This document shows positions 44,163 through 52,462 of a stretch of DNA of 64,000 nucleotides, piece after piece. Source of the DNA: Pseudomonas laurentiana (lineage in GTDB: Bacteria; Pseudomonadota; Gammaproteobacteria; Pseudomonadales; Pseudomonadaceae); NCBI RefSeq assembly GCF_014648275.1, contig NZ_BMQU01000016.1:62001-126000 (forward strand), in the 5' to 3' direction. The position numbers and the translations under genes were made by a program. The notes beneath the pieces were generated by a model, which had not been told where the DNA came from, did not search any database, and saw nothing but the letters and a program-made list of their open reading frames with translations. How positions within the stretch are numbered: the stretch's first letter is position 1; the number at the start of each line of letters is the position of its first letter.

Positions 44163-44444
44163 TCAGGCTTTCGACGACTGCCGTTGATGCCGCTCCATAT
44201 AGCGCTCTACATAGGAGCAGGACGGAATCACCGTGTAGCCCATGGTATCGGCGTACTCAAGCGCCTTCTCGGTAAGAGCCGCTGCAATACCTCGGCCACG
44301 CAATGCGTTGGGCACGAATGTACGGTAGATATCCAGGGTCTGCTTCCCCAGATCCATGTAGGTCAAGTACGCACGATGACCGTCCACATTGGTCTCGAAT
44401 TGATGACCAGCCTGGTCATGGTGGATGGACAACGCCTCGCTCAT
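44163..44444 (-). CDS. Small GNAT-like N-acetyltransferase (COG2388)
   Basis: A 93-residue protein of the short YjdJ/GCN5-like family. The acetyl-CoA loop is NALRGRGIAAALTEKALEYADTMGYTVIPSCSYVERYMERH, with the catalytic-type Cys and Tyr near the end. The start at ATG 44444 is preceded by GAGGAG; a GTG at 44447 is less likely. Targets are unknown. Located between the DAHP synthase terminator and the long oprI upstream region. Confidence 0.85.
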   Translation of the reverse strand: MSEALSIHHDQAGHQFETNVDGHRAYLTYMDLGKQTLDIYRTFVPNALRGRGIAAALTEKALEYADTMGYTVIPSCSYVERYMERHQRQSSKA

Positions 44445-44954
44445 CACTACTCCTCGCGGGTCTTGTATTTGACCCCTACCTTACCGATGTTTGTCCGGCG
44501 AAGGAACCTCTACGCCACCCCGTGCCCCAGTTGGACAAGGAGAAGAGCCTGGTCGTTCTCTGGCAGCTGAGCACGTCACAAATAGTAGGCGCCCTGGGTG
44601 CAGATGCTCAAGGCGCTTGATCGTAAAAATCGCACACTAGCAGCAAGCCAGCCTCGTACACGTCAATGGCACTGACAGTTACCGGATGTTCTAGTGCTGT
44701 GACGAAGGATGACCGTTAAAGTCACCTTTAGTTCAACAAAAAACAACACCTTAAGTAGAGACGGCAACCCGAAGAGCCTGCCGCTGAATGCTTTTCATAC
44801 AGCGACTGTGTCGGTTTCGACAGAACCGTAATTTTTTTCCAGTTCTTGCGCTGTGTCAGTTTACTTACTACAAGTAATGGGTAGTATGTACGCCGGCCAG
44901 TTTCTCTTTGTTGAGAGATGGCTCTTTAATAGAAAGTCCTTGAAGGGGAACACG
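44445..44954. other. Long non-coding region upstream of oprI
   Basis: About 510 bases without a credible gene. The right end should hold the oprI promoter and a leader. TTGCGC (44846-44851), 17 bases, TACAAG (44869-44874) is a possible sigma-70 promoter, about 80 bases before the ATG. The middle (44620-44830) is AT-richer than the surroundings and could hold upstream regulatory DNA or a small RNA, but I see no terminator to define one. Confidence 0.5.
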
Positions 44955-45206
44955 ATGAACAACGTTCTGAAATTCTCTGCTCTGGCTCTGGCCGCAGTTC
45001 TGGCTACCGGTTGCAGCAGCGTATCCAAAGAAACCGAAGCTCGTCTGACTGCTACCGAAGACGCAGCAGCTCGTGCACAAGCTCGTGCTGATGAAGCCTA
45101 TCGTAAAGCTGACGACGCTCTGGCTGCAGCTCAAAAAGCTCAACAGACTGCTGATGAAGCTAACGAGCGCGCTCTGCGCATGCTGGAAAAAGCCAGCCGC
45201 AAATAA
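44955..45206 (+). CDS. oprI: Major outer-membrane lipoprotein OprI
   Basis: An 83-residue Braun-type lipoprotein. The signal peptide is [20 protein letters not shown] with the lipobox ATGC at residues 17-20. The mature part is an alanine-rich coiled coil in heptads ([24 protein letters not shown]) and ends in the RMLEKASRK tail, whose final Lys can be joined to peptidoglycan. Upstream GAAGGGGAA is a strong ribosome-binding site. Codon use is strongly biased (GCT, GAC, CGT), as expected of the most abundant protein of the cell. Single-gene unit with its own terminator. Confidence 0.98.
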   Translation: MNNVLKFSALALAAVLATGCSSVSKETEARLTATEDAAARAQARADEAYRKADDALAAAQKAQQTADEANERALRMLEKASRK

Positions 45207-45227
45207 TAATCTTTCGGGATTGTTATG

Positions 45228-45260
45228 AAGCCGACCCACGTGTGGGTCGGCTTTTTTATT
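45228..45260 (+). terminator. Rho-independent terminator of oprI
   Basis: AAGCCGACCCAC and GTGGGTCGGCTT form a long stem (the outermost 10 bp are realistic), followed by TTTTATT, about 22 bases after the stop. Confidence 0.92.
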
Positions 45261-45283
45261 GCCTGGACTAAAGTTGAACCGCA

Positions 45284-45312
45284 ATAAAAAAGGCCTGCAC
45301 AATGGCAGGCCT
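45284..45312 (-). terminator. Rho-independent terminator of the L,D-transpeptidase gene
   Basis: On the minus strand AGGCCTGC and GCAGGCCT form an 8-bp stem around a 6-base loop, followed by TTTTTATT. Confidence 0.85.
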
Positions 45313-45329
45313 CGCAGCACCTTGGCGTA

Positions 45330-46301
45330 TTACTGGATCTCGAGCGGCACGCTGGAGACCATCGGTGCGGACGCTGCGCCAGGCACAGCGATCTCCACTG
45401 GCATGCCGTCTTCGGCAGCGACAACATCACGCACCATATCCCAGTTCATACGCAGGTTGTTGGCCAGATCCTGACGCTTGAGCAAGGCATTGATAACCGC
45501 CGTGTGCTTGTCGACCACCGATGGATTGCCCTTGTCGTCCAGTGGCGTGTGAGCCTCAAGATAAACCTTGCCGGCACTCATGCCGAACTTGTACGGCTCA
45601 TTGATGATCCGTACCGGGGTACCAACCGGCACCATCTTCGACAGGGCCATCACGTTGTTGTTGAGCATGCGGAAACAACCGTGACTGGTGCGCATGCCAA
45701 TCCCGAACTTCTTGTTGGAACCATGAATCAGATAACCCGGAACACCCAGGGTGAACTTGAACGGCCCCAGCGGGTTGTCCGGACCGGCCGGGACAACACT
45801 TGGCAATGGATCACCGTCGGCCGCGTGCTCGGCACGAATCGAAGCCGGTGGCGTCCAGGTCGGGTTTGGCGTCTTGGCGGTGATCTTGGTCTGGGCAACA
45901 GGTGAGCCCCAACCTTCACGACCAATCCCCAGCGGGAAGGTATGCACCACGTTCTGCCCTTTCGGGTAGTAGTACATGCGGTATTCCGCCAGGTTGATCA
46001 CGATACCCTCACGTGGGCCTGGCGGCAGAACGTAGCGGGTCGGCAACACGATCTCGGTGCCCACGCCCGGCAACCAGGGGTCGACACCCGGGTTGGCGGC
46101 GACCATTTCCAGGTAACCCAGGTCGTTGGCCGTGCCGATGTCGGCGAAGGTGTCTTCGTACTTGGCCTTGATAACCTGAACCTGGCCAACGACGTCTTCC
46201 CCGGGCGGCGGCAGAGGCAGCTCCAGGGCAGTGGCGGAACCTGTCGCCAACACGGCGGCAATGGACAGGCAACGGGTGACGGCGGGAAAGCGCGACAACA
46301 T
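45330..46301 (-). CDS. L,D-transpeptidase (ErfK/YbiS/YcfS/YnhG family)
   Basis: A 323-residue periplasmic enzyme. A signal peptide (residues 1-26) is followed by a LysM-like segment (about 42-93; YEDTFADIGTANDLG...PGTEIVLP). The YkuD catalytic domain has IHGSNKKFGIGMRTSHGCFRML with the catalytic Cys209. In enterobacteria such enzymes attach Braun lipoprotein to peptidoglycan. It is encoded tail-to-tail with oprI, so joining OprI to the wall is an attractive role, but forming 3-3 cross-links is equally possible. Confidence 0.93.
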   Translation of the reverse strand: MLSRFPAVTRCLSIAAVLATGSATALELPLPPPGEDVVGQVQVIKAKYEDTFADIGTANDLGYLEMVAANPGVDPWLPGVGTEIVLPTRYVLPPGPREGIVINLAEYRMYYYPKGQNVVHTFPLGIGREGWGSPVAQTKITAKTPNPTWTPPASIRAEHAADGDPLPSVVPAGPDNPLGPFKFTLGVPGYLIHGSNKKFGIGMRTSHGCFRMLNNNVMALSKMVPVGTPVRIINEPYKFGMSAGKVYLEAHTPLDDKGNPSVVDKHTAVINALLKRQDLANNLRMNWDMVRDVVAAEDGMPVEIAVPGAASAPMVSSVPLEIQ

Positions 46302-46416
46302 CCGGAAAATCCTTCGCTAATTCAATAGAGTCAAGGGAGCAATTGTACACCCGCCCCCGCCTGACCGGGAGACATCGGGGTGAACGGTTATGTCGGCATC
46401 TGACAGGCAAACGCCG

Positions 46417-46698
46417 TCAGAGTTGCGGCCAAACCGGTCGCGTTCCACGCCGCTGGGCATCGAGAATCGCCCGACACAGCGAGCACAGGCGACGATCACG
46501 GTAGATCGAGCGCTCTACCCCGGACCATCGCGGCTGAGCGGGCAGCAACGTACCGCACAAGGTACGGTCGGCCGAACACCCCAATTCAAGTTGGCGAGCC
46601 ACCAGATGAACGCGGATCTCCTGGCAGGCGAACAGATCGAGCTGTTCGTCAGGCTCGATCAATTGATAGGCATACAGGGACCAGGCAGGACGCGGCAT
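46417..46698 (-). CDS. Small cysteine-containing hypothetical protein
   Basis: A 93-residue protein, MPRPAWSLYAYQLIEPDEQL at the start. It has six cysteines, including RRLCSLCRAILD near the C-terminus, which could bind zinc or a cluster together with the earlier ones. A GGAG lies 8 bases upstream of the start at 46698. I recognise no family; similar small proteins occur next to tesA in pseudomonads. No signal peptide. It follows its own weak intergenic region before tesA, on the same strand. Confidence 0.6.
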   Translation of the reverse strand: MPRPAWSLYAYQLIEPDEQLDLFACQEIRVHLVARQLELGCSADRTLCGTLLPAQPRWSGVERSIYRDRRLCSLCRAILDAQRRGTRPVWPQL

Positions 46699-46754
46699 TG
46701 AGGGCTCCAAATCGGGGGCGCAACATTAGCCGAAAGCCGGTCACTAGAAAAGCG

Positions 46755-47360
46755 TCATAACAGCGGTTTTATCACCGGCCAGGCATTATCCAGCAGCCGC
46801 TGCTGCGCGCCCTGCGCCGGATGCAGCCCATCGGCCTGCATCAACTCGGGCACGCCACCCACGCCCTCCAGGAAAAACGGTACCAAGGGCACCTGTTTGT
46901 CCTTGGCCAGGTTGTCATACACCTTGGCAAACGCTTCGGTATAACGCACCCCGTAGTTGGGCGGCAGACGCATGCCCAGCAACACCACCTTGGCACCCGC
47001 AGCACGGGAACGGTCGATCATCGAAGCAAGATTTTGTTGCAATTGCGCGGGCAACTGCCCACGCAGGCCATCGTTGCCACCCAACTCCAGCACCACCAGC
47101 TCGGGCTTGTGCTCTGCAAGCAGCGCAGGCAGGCGCGCCTGGCCTCCTGCACTGGTATCGCCACTGATTGACGCGTTGACCACCTGGCTGTCGAATCCCT
47201 CGGTTTTCAGACGTGCCTGCAACAACGACACCCACCCCTGACGGGTATCCAGGCCGAAACCCGCGCTGATACTATCCCCGACGATCAACACGGTACCCGC
47301 CGTGGCAAGCTGCGCCATGCACAGCAAGGCCAGACCGGCACTCAATAACCACACTCGCAT
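46755..47360 (-). CDS. tesA: Arylesterase / lysophospholipase L1-like (TesA)
   Basis: A 201-residue SGNH hydrolase with a signal peptide (residues 1-21). The GDSL motif is VGDSISAGFGL with Ser30; the block III GGNDGLRG and the catalytic DGLHP (Asp and His) follow. It acts in the periplasm on thioesters, aryl esters or lysophospholipids. The start at 47360 follows GGAG; the frame continues to 48062 antisense to the ABC gene, but that part is not used. Its start is only 10 bases from that of the divergent ABC transporter gene, the usual tesA/ybbA arrangement. Confidence 0.94.
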   Translation of the reverse strand: MRVWLLSAGLALLCMAQLATAGTVLIVGDSISAGFGLDTRQGWVSLLQARLKTEGFDSQVVNASISGDTSAGGQARLPALLAEHKPELVVLELGGNDGLRGQLPAQLQQNLASMIDRSRAAGAKVVLLGMRLPPNYGVRYTEAFAKVYDNLAKDKQVPLVPFFLEGVGGVPELMQADGLHPAQGAQQRLLDNAWPVIKPLL

Positions 47361-47370
47361 CGGATTCTCC

Positions 47371-48054
47371 ATGGGCCCCAGCATTCTCATTGCGCAGAAC
47401 CTTAGCAAAGTGGTTCCCAGCGCGGAAGGCGATCTGACTATCCTGCATGAACTGTCGCTGGACCTGAAACAGGGCGACAGCCTGGCCATCGTGGGTGCCT
47501 CGGGCTCCGGCAAGTCGACACTGCTCGGCCTGCTCGCCGGCCTGGACCTGCCCAGCGCCGGCACCGTCACCCTGGCCGGGAACGATCTTGGCTCCCTGGA
47601 CGAAGACCGTCGTGCCCAGGTACGCGCCGAACATGTCGGCTTCGTTTTCCAGTCGTTCCAATTGCTGGACAGCCTGAGTGCGCTGGAGAACGTCATGCTA
47701 CCGCTGGAACTCGACGACCGCCCCGACGCCCGCGAGCACGCTCGCAGCCTGCTGGAGCGGGTCGGCCTGGGCCAACGCCTGAGCCATTTGCCACGCCAGC
47801 TTTCCGGTGGCGAACAGCAGCGAGTGGCCATCGCCCGCGCCTTTGCCGCAGACCCTGCCGTGCTGTTTGCCGATGAACCGACCGGCAACCTCGACAGCCA
47901 CACAGGCGAGCGTATTAGCGACCTGTTGTTTGAGCTGAACCAGGAACGTGGCACGACGTTGGTACTGGTCACCCACGATGAACGCCTGGCCAAGCGCTGC
48001 CGTCGCCTGATCCACCTGGAAGCGGGTCGCCTGGTCACCCCCCTGGAGCCCTGA
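47371..48054 (+). CDS. ABC transporter ATP-binding protein (YbbA-like)
   Basis: A 227-residue ABC ATPase of the LolD/YbbA group. Walker A is GASGSGKST (residues 42-50), the signature LSGGEQQRVAIARA follows, Walker B is VLFADEPTGNLDS and the switch His is in LVTHDERLAKRC. The start at 47371 gives MGPSILIAQNLSK; an in-frame ATG at 47302 lies inside tesA. The permease starts one base inside its stop codon. The pair probably moves lipids or other hydrophobic compounds, but E. coli YbbAP has no firm substrate. Confidence 0.93.
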   Translation: MGPSILIAQNLSKVVPSAEGDLTILHELSLDLKQGDSLAIVGASGSGKSTLLGLLAGLDLPSAGTVTLAGNDLGSLDEDRRAQVRAEHVGFVFQSFQLLDSLSALENVMLPLELDDRPDAREHARSLLERVGLGQRLSHLPRQLSGGEQQRVAIARAFAADPAVLFADEPTGNLDSHTGERISDLLFELNQERGTTLVLVTHDERLAKRCRRLIHLEAGRLVTPLEP

Positions 48055-50561
48055 TGGCACACCTGTCGTTTTTCCGTCTGCTGAGCCTGGCATTACGTCA
48101 GTTGCTGCGCGATGCACGTGCGGGCGAGTTGCGCGTGCTGTTCTTTGCCTTGGTCATCGCGGTGACCGCCAGCACCGCCATCGGCTACTTCGGCGCACGC
48201 CTGAATGGCGCCATGCTGCTGCGCGCCACCGAATTTCTTGGAGCCGACCTGGTACTGCAAGGCAGTTCACCGGCGAACACCGCGCAAATCAACACCGGGA
48301 TCGATCAGGGGCTCGAACATGCGCGTGTCGTAGAGTTTTCCAGTGTCATCGCCACCGACAGCGGCATCCAGCTCTCCAGTATCAAGGCGACAGACAACAA
48401 CTACCCACTGCGCGGTGAATTGCGCAGCGCGGCAGAGCCCTATGGCACGGAGACCCCCGGCAAAGGCCCGGCGCCGGGCGAAGCCTGGGTCGAGTCGCGC
48501 CTGCTGGCAGCACTGAATCTTAAAGTCGGTGACAGCATCGACGTCGGCATGAAGACCCTGCGCATGAGCCGGGTGCTGACCTATGAGCCGGACCGCGCCG
48601 GCAACTTCTACAGCCTGACGCCCAGGGTACTGATCAACCTGGCCGACCTTGACGCTACGGGCGTGGTTCAACCCGGCAGTCGGGTCACCTACCGCGACCT
48701 GTGGCGTGGCGCACCTGCGGCGCTGGTCGCCTATCAGGAGGCGATCAAACCGACGCTCGCGGCCCACCAGCAACTGCTGAATTCACGTGACGGCAACCGC
48801 CAGATCGGCGGCGCCCTGGGCAAGGCCGAACGTTACCTGAACATGGCCAGCCTGGTGGCCGTACTGCTGGCAGGCGTGGCGGTGGCCCTGTCGGCCAGCC
48901 GTTTCGCCAGCCGGCGTTTCGATGCCAGCGCCCTGCTGCGTTGCCTGGGCCTTTCGCGGCGCCAGGCACTCCTGCTGTTTAGCCTGCAACTGGCAATACT
49001 TGGCGGCATAGCAGCCTTCAGTGGCGCATTGCTGGGCTGGCTGGCCCAGTTTGGCCTGTTCCAACTGCTCAAAGGCTTGTTGCCCGACGAGATTCCGCCA
49101 GGCGGTATTGCCCCGGCACTGGCCGGCATAGCGACCGGCCTGGTGGCATTGGCGGGCTTCGCATTGCCTCCCTTGGCTGCATTGGGCCGGGTTCCCCCTT
49201 TGCGCGTGCTACGCCGCGACCTGCTGCCCGTGCCGCCAAGCAGTTGGTTGGTCTATGGCGCGGCACTGTTCGCCCTCGGCCTGATCATGTGGCGGTTAAG
49301 CCTGGACCTGCTACTGACGTTTGCACTGCTAGGGGGCGGCCTGATCGCGGCCCTGCTGCTCGGCGGTTTGTTGCTGCTTGGCTTGCGCAGCCTGCGCCGC
49401 CTGCTGGCCAACGCACCCCTGGCGTGGCGCCTGGGCCTCGGTCAATTACTGCGCCATCCGCTGGGCGCTGCGGGTCAGTCACTGGCCTTTGGCCTGATCC
49501 TTCTGGCCATGGCACTGATCGCCCTGCTACGCGGCGAACTGCTCGACACCTGGCAGAACCAACTGCCCAAGGATGCGCCCAACTATTTTGCCTTGAACAT
49601 CCTGCCGGATGACAAGGGCGACTTTGCCCACCGTCTGAGCGAGTTCTCCGCCCAGGCCGCCCCCCTGTTCCCGGTAATCCCCGGTCGCCTTACGCACATC
49701 AACGGCGAAGCAGTACAGCAAATCGTCAGCAAGGACTCTACCGGCGACCGCGCCATTCAGCGTGACCTGAGCCTGACCTGGGCAGCCGATCTGCCTCAGG
49801 GCAACACCCTCAGTGCCGGTCAGTGGTGGCAGGCCAATCCCCCGGCAGACGCGCTTCCCGGCGTATCGGTCGAAGCCGACCTGGCCGCAAGCCTGAAGCT
49901 CAAACTCGGTGACCACTTGACGTTCAGCATTGGTGGCATGGAGCGCGAGGCTCAGGTCAGCAGCCTGCGCACCGTCAACTGGGACAGTTTCCAACCCAAC
50001 TTCTACATGATCTTCCAGCCCGGTACCCTACAGGACCTGCCAACCACCTACCTGACCAGCTTCTACCTGGCACCTGGTCACGACCAACAACTGGTGGCCC
50101 TGTCCCGCGCCTTCCCGGCGGTGACGATCCTCCAGGTCGACGCCTTGCTCAATCAACTGCGCAGTATCCTCGGGCAAGTGACACTGGCGGTGGAGTATGT
50201 CCTGCTGTTTGTCTTGGCTGCCGGCTTGACCGTGCTGTTCGCCGGCCTGCAGGCAACGCTCGACGAACGCATTCACCAAGGTGCGCTACTGCGAGCATTG
50301 GGGGCCGGTCGCAGCGTATTGATCAAGACCCGGCGTATCGAGTTTGGCTTGCTGGGTGCGGCCAGTGGCTTGCTCGCTGCGCTGGGCACCGAACTGATCA
50401 GCCTGCTGCTGTATCACTATGCCTTTGACCTGAAATGGAGCCCGCACCCCTGGCTGCTGGTATTACCGCTACTGGGCGCGTTGCTGATTGGTGGCGCCGG
50501 GGTATTCGGCACGCGCCGTGCGCTCAATGCCAGCCCACTGACCGTGCTGCGCGAGGGCTGA
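48054..50561 (+). CDS. FtsX-like ABC transporter permease (YbbP-like)
   Basis: An 835-residue permease with about ten membrane segments. The first is at residues 24-43, a MacB-PCD-like periplasmic domain follows (about 45-260), then three helices with the FtsX domain (AVALSASRFASRRFDASALLRCLGLSRRQALLLF). A middle group of helices, a second periplasmic domain (about 500-690) and a C-terminal FtsX domain (AAGLTVLFAGLQATLDERIHQGALLRALGAGR) complete it. The one-base overlap with the ATPase gene couples their translation. The neighbourhood tesA-ybbA-ybbP is conserved. Confidence 0.92.
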   Translation: MAHLSFFRLLSLALRQLLRDARAGELRVLFFALVIAVTASTAIGYFGARLNGAMLLRATEFLGADLVLQGSSPANTAQINTGIDQGLEHARVVEFSSVIATDSGIQLSSIKATDNNYPLRGELRSAAEPYGTETPGKGPAPGEAWVESRLLAALNLKVGDSIDVGMKTLRMSRVLTYEPDRAGNFYSLTPRVLINLADLDATGVVQPGSRVTYRDLWRGAPAALVAYQEAIKPTLAAHQQLLNSRDGNRQIGGALGKAERYLNMASLVAVLLAGVAVALSASRFASRRFDASALLRCLGLSRRQALLLFSLQLAILGGIAAFSGALLGWLAQFGLFQLLKGLLPDEIPPGGIAPALAGIATGLVALAGFALPPLAALGRVPPLRVLRRDLLPVPPSSWLVYGAALFALGLIMWRLSLDLLLTFALLGGGLIAALLLGGLLLLGLRSLRRLLANAPLAWRLGLGQLLRHPLGAAGQSLAFGLILLAMALIALLRGELLDTWQNQLPKDAPNYFALNILPDDKGDFAHRLSEFSAQAAPLFPVIPGRLTHINGEAVQQIVSKDSTGDRAIQRDLSLTWAADLPQGNTLSAGQWWQANPPADALPGVSVEADLAASLKLKLGDHLTFSIGGMEREAQVSSLRTVNWDSFQPNFYMIFQPGTLQDLPTTYLTSFYLAPGHDQQLVALSRAFPAVTILQVDALLNQLRSILGQVTLAVEYVLLFVLAAGLTVLFAGLQATLDERIHQGALLRALGAGRSVLIKTRRIEFGLLGAASGLLAALGTELISLLLYHYAFDLKWSPHPWLLVLPLLGALLIGGAGVFGTRRALNASPLTVLREG

Positions 50562-50630
50562 TAGACTCGCGATGCTCACTGAAACAGACCACTACGAACA
50601 TCAGGCAATCACTAAGAGACACCCTGCCCC

Positions 50631-51128
50631 ATGAGCCGTTATCGCCCGCCGCGCAGTGCCGGCACCGCTTTGATCACACCGGAAGGCGAAGCGCGCATGC
50701 GTGCTGAGCTACACGAACTCTGGCATGTGCGCCGCCCCCAAGTCACCCAGGCCGTCAGCGAAGCGGCGGCTCAAGGCGACCGTTCGGAAAACGCGGAATA
50801 CACCTACGGCAAGAAGATGCTGCGTGAAATCGACAGCCGTGTACGCTTCCTGACCAAACGACTGGAAAGCCTCAAGGTTGTCGACGAGCGACCCAGCGAC
50901 CCGAACAAGGTTTATTTCGGTGCCTGGGTCACCATCGAGAACGAGGACGGCGAGCAGTCGCGCTACCGCATCGTCGGCCCGGATGAACTGGACCTCAAAC
51001 TGGGCCTGATCAGCATCGACTCACCGCTGGCCCGCGCCCTGATCGGCAAGGCCCTGGACGCCGAAGTGCGGGTGCAGGCACCCACCGGCGAGCAACTCAT
51101 CTACATCGTCGAAATCGACTACCCGTGA
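50631..51128 (+). CDS. greB: Transcription elongation factor GreB
   Basis: A 165-residue Gre factor. The N-terminal coiled coil (about residues 14-78) ends with the acidic tip [13 protein letters not shown], whose Asp and Glu enter the RNA polymerase secondary channel to stimulate cleavage of backtracked RNA. The C-terminal FKBP-like domain ([28 protein letters not shown]...) follows. The [16 protein letters not shown] segment is the GreB type. Located 70 bases after the permease gene. Confidence 0.95.
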   Translation: MSRYRPPRSAGTALITPEGEARMRAELHELWHVRRPQVTQAVSEAAAQGDRSENAEYTYGKKMLREIDSRVRFLTKRLESLKVVDERPSDPNKVYFGAWVTIENEDGEQSRYRIVGPDELDLKLGLISIDSPLARALIGKALDAEVRVQAPTGEQLIYIVEIDYP

Positions 51129-51172
51129 ATGCCTGCGCCGCCCCTTGAGGTCACGGCGCACAACGAGGCGGG

Positions 51173-51481
51173 TCACGCGCGGGTGATCAGCCCTTGGCTA
51201 GCGATACGGGTCAGATGGCCAATGACCTCTGCGGCCTCTTCTGCCGAGGGCGACTGCACCACAGCCAAATCGAAACGGTCATTGCCGAAGCCACCCAGTG
51301 CAACGTTGTTGTCGGCAAACTGGATCAGGAAGGCCGTGGCACGGCCTTTACGGCGAGGCCAACCATCGAGGTAACGCAGGAGTGTCGGTTGATGCTGGCC
51401 GCCCAGCAGAATACGTGGCGTACGCGCCGCTTGGCTGGCAGGAAGGGGGCTTAGGCAAACACTGGTACGTGGGCAACTCAT
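51173..51481 (-). CDS. Hypothetical protein
   Basis: A 102-residue frame with a coding-like end (ATAFLIQFADNNVALGGFGNDRFDLAVVQSPSAEEAAEVIGHLTRIASQGL), which looks like a small alpha/beta domain. The N-terminal part (MSCPRTSVCLSPLPASQAARTPRILLGGQHQPTLLRYLDGW) is less ordered. A GGAG lies 9 bases upstream of the start. I do not recognise a family, though similar short proteins next to greB occur in pseudomonads. It is convergent with greB. Only the sequence quality and ribosome site support it. Confidence 0.55.
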   Translation of the reverse strand: MSCPRTSVCLSPLPASQAARTPRILLGGQHQPTLLRYLDGWPRRKGRATAFLIQFADNNVALGGFGNDRFDLAVVQSPSAEEAAEVIGHLTRIASQGLITRA

Positions 51482-51654
51482 GGAGTGATTCTCCGCCTCG
51501 CAGATCCCGCTGGGCTGCGGTGGGAGGCGTCACCGAACCAGCGTTTTAGCGGTATTCGGTCACTCGTTTCGGAGTGCCCTGCGCCCCGCAAGTAGCTGTT
51601 TAAATCGGCGCAAGTCAGCATCCTAGAGAAGCGGCGGGCGGGCTGTCAACACAC

Positions 51655-51690
51655 TCAGAAACAAAAGGCCTGCGATGCAGGCCTTATGCG
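51655..51690 (-). terminator. Rho-independent terminator of the DoxX gene
   Basis: On the minus strand AAGGCCTGC and GCAGGCCTT form a 9-bp stem around a 3-base loop, followed by TTGTTTC. Confidence 0.85.
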
Positions 51691-51696
51691 TTTTCT

Positions 51697-51716
51697 GTGG
51701 GGTGCAGGCTTGCCTG
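51697..51716. repeat. REP-like half element (copy 2)
   Basis: GTGGGGTGCAGGCTTGCCTG is the exact reverse complement of 25286-25305. It lies just after the DoxX stop. Confidence 0.65.
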
Positions 51717-51722
51717 AAAGGG

Positions 51723-52154
51723 CTACTTGGCGATCAGACCGTCCACCGATGCCTTGCCCGCGCCCTCGAACAGGACTGCCAGCGAACCACCCAGCAAGGC
51801 CAAGGCGAACTCGTAGCCATTGTTGGCCATGAACAATCCGTTGTGGATATGGGCCGAGAAGATGGCAACGATCAGGGTCACCACCAGCGCCAGCGCTGCG
51901 GGACGGGCCAGCAAGCCAAGCACCAGCGCCAGCCCACCGAAGAACTCGGCACCACCGGACATCAGCGCCATCAACAACCCAGGCGCAAGGCCCAGGCTTT
52001 CCATGAACTGGGCTGTACCAGCCAGACCACCACCGCCAAACAGACCAAAGAGCTTCTGCGCCCCATGGGCCATGAAGATGATCCCGACCATCACACGTAC
52101 CAGTGTAAGGCCCCAGCCAGCGCGGCTGATCAGTACGGAGTTGAGCGCTTTCAT
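51723..52154 (-). CDS. DoxX family membrane protein
   Basis: A 143-residue protein with four membrane helices (about residues 13-30, 48-70, 75-98, 105-125). The family start is WGLTLVRVMVGIIFMAHGAQKLFGLFGGGGLAGTAQFMESLGLAPG. DoxX proteins are linked to redox homeostasis and quinone metabolism; the role here is unknown. The start at 52154 has AAAGGA 7 bases upstream; the frame continues 6 codons further. Expressed alone, divergent from tatD, with its own terminator. Confidence 0.9.
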   Translation of the reverse strand: MKALNSVLISRAGWGLTLVRVMVGIIFMAHGAQKLFGLFGGGGLAGTAQFMESLGLAPGLLMALMSGGAEFFGGLALVLGLLARPAALALVVTLIVAIFSAHIHNGLFMANNGYEFALALLGGSLAVLFEGAGKASVDGLIAK

Positions 52155-52462
52155 TAGGTATTCCTTTAGCAAGTGAGGAGAAGTTGGTCGCCATATTAAT
52201 CAAATCCATAAATGCTAAAAGCGCAAAAATCCTACAATAACAATCGATTTTATTGATAAATAGACCGAACCGTCCCTAGGCTTCTATCGGTACTTCAGGC
52301 GCTCACCTTCAATCGATCGCCAGAACGTATCTGTTCGCACCTTCACGTACGGTGCCTGCGGGACTTGAGCGGAAAGCACCGTTAAACAGGTTGAAAAACT
52401 TGCATTTATTGTTATTTTCCAAGGATTTTCAGGCATAAAAGCCACTCTTTCGAGGTAGGACC
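52155..52462. other. Divergent promoter region doxX/tatD
   Basis: These 308 bases contain no gene. The part at 52190-52265 is very AT-rich (AATCGATTTTATTGATAAATA) and includes ATCAATAAAATCGAT, a T-N11-A-like imperfect palindrome of the kind bound by LysR regulators. The doxX promoter should be here; the tatD promoter is probably near 52380-52430. Confidence 0.4.
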
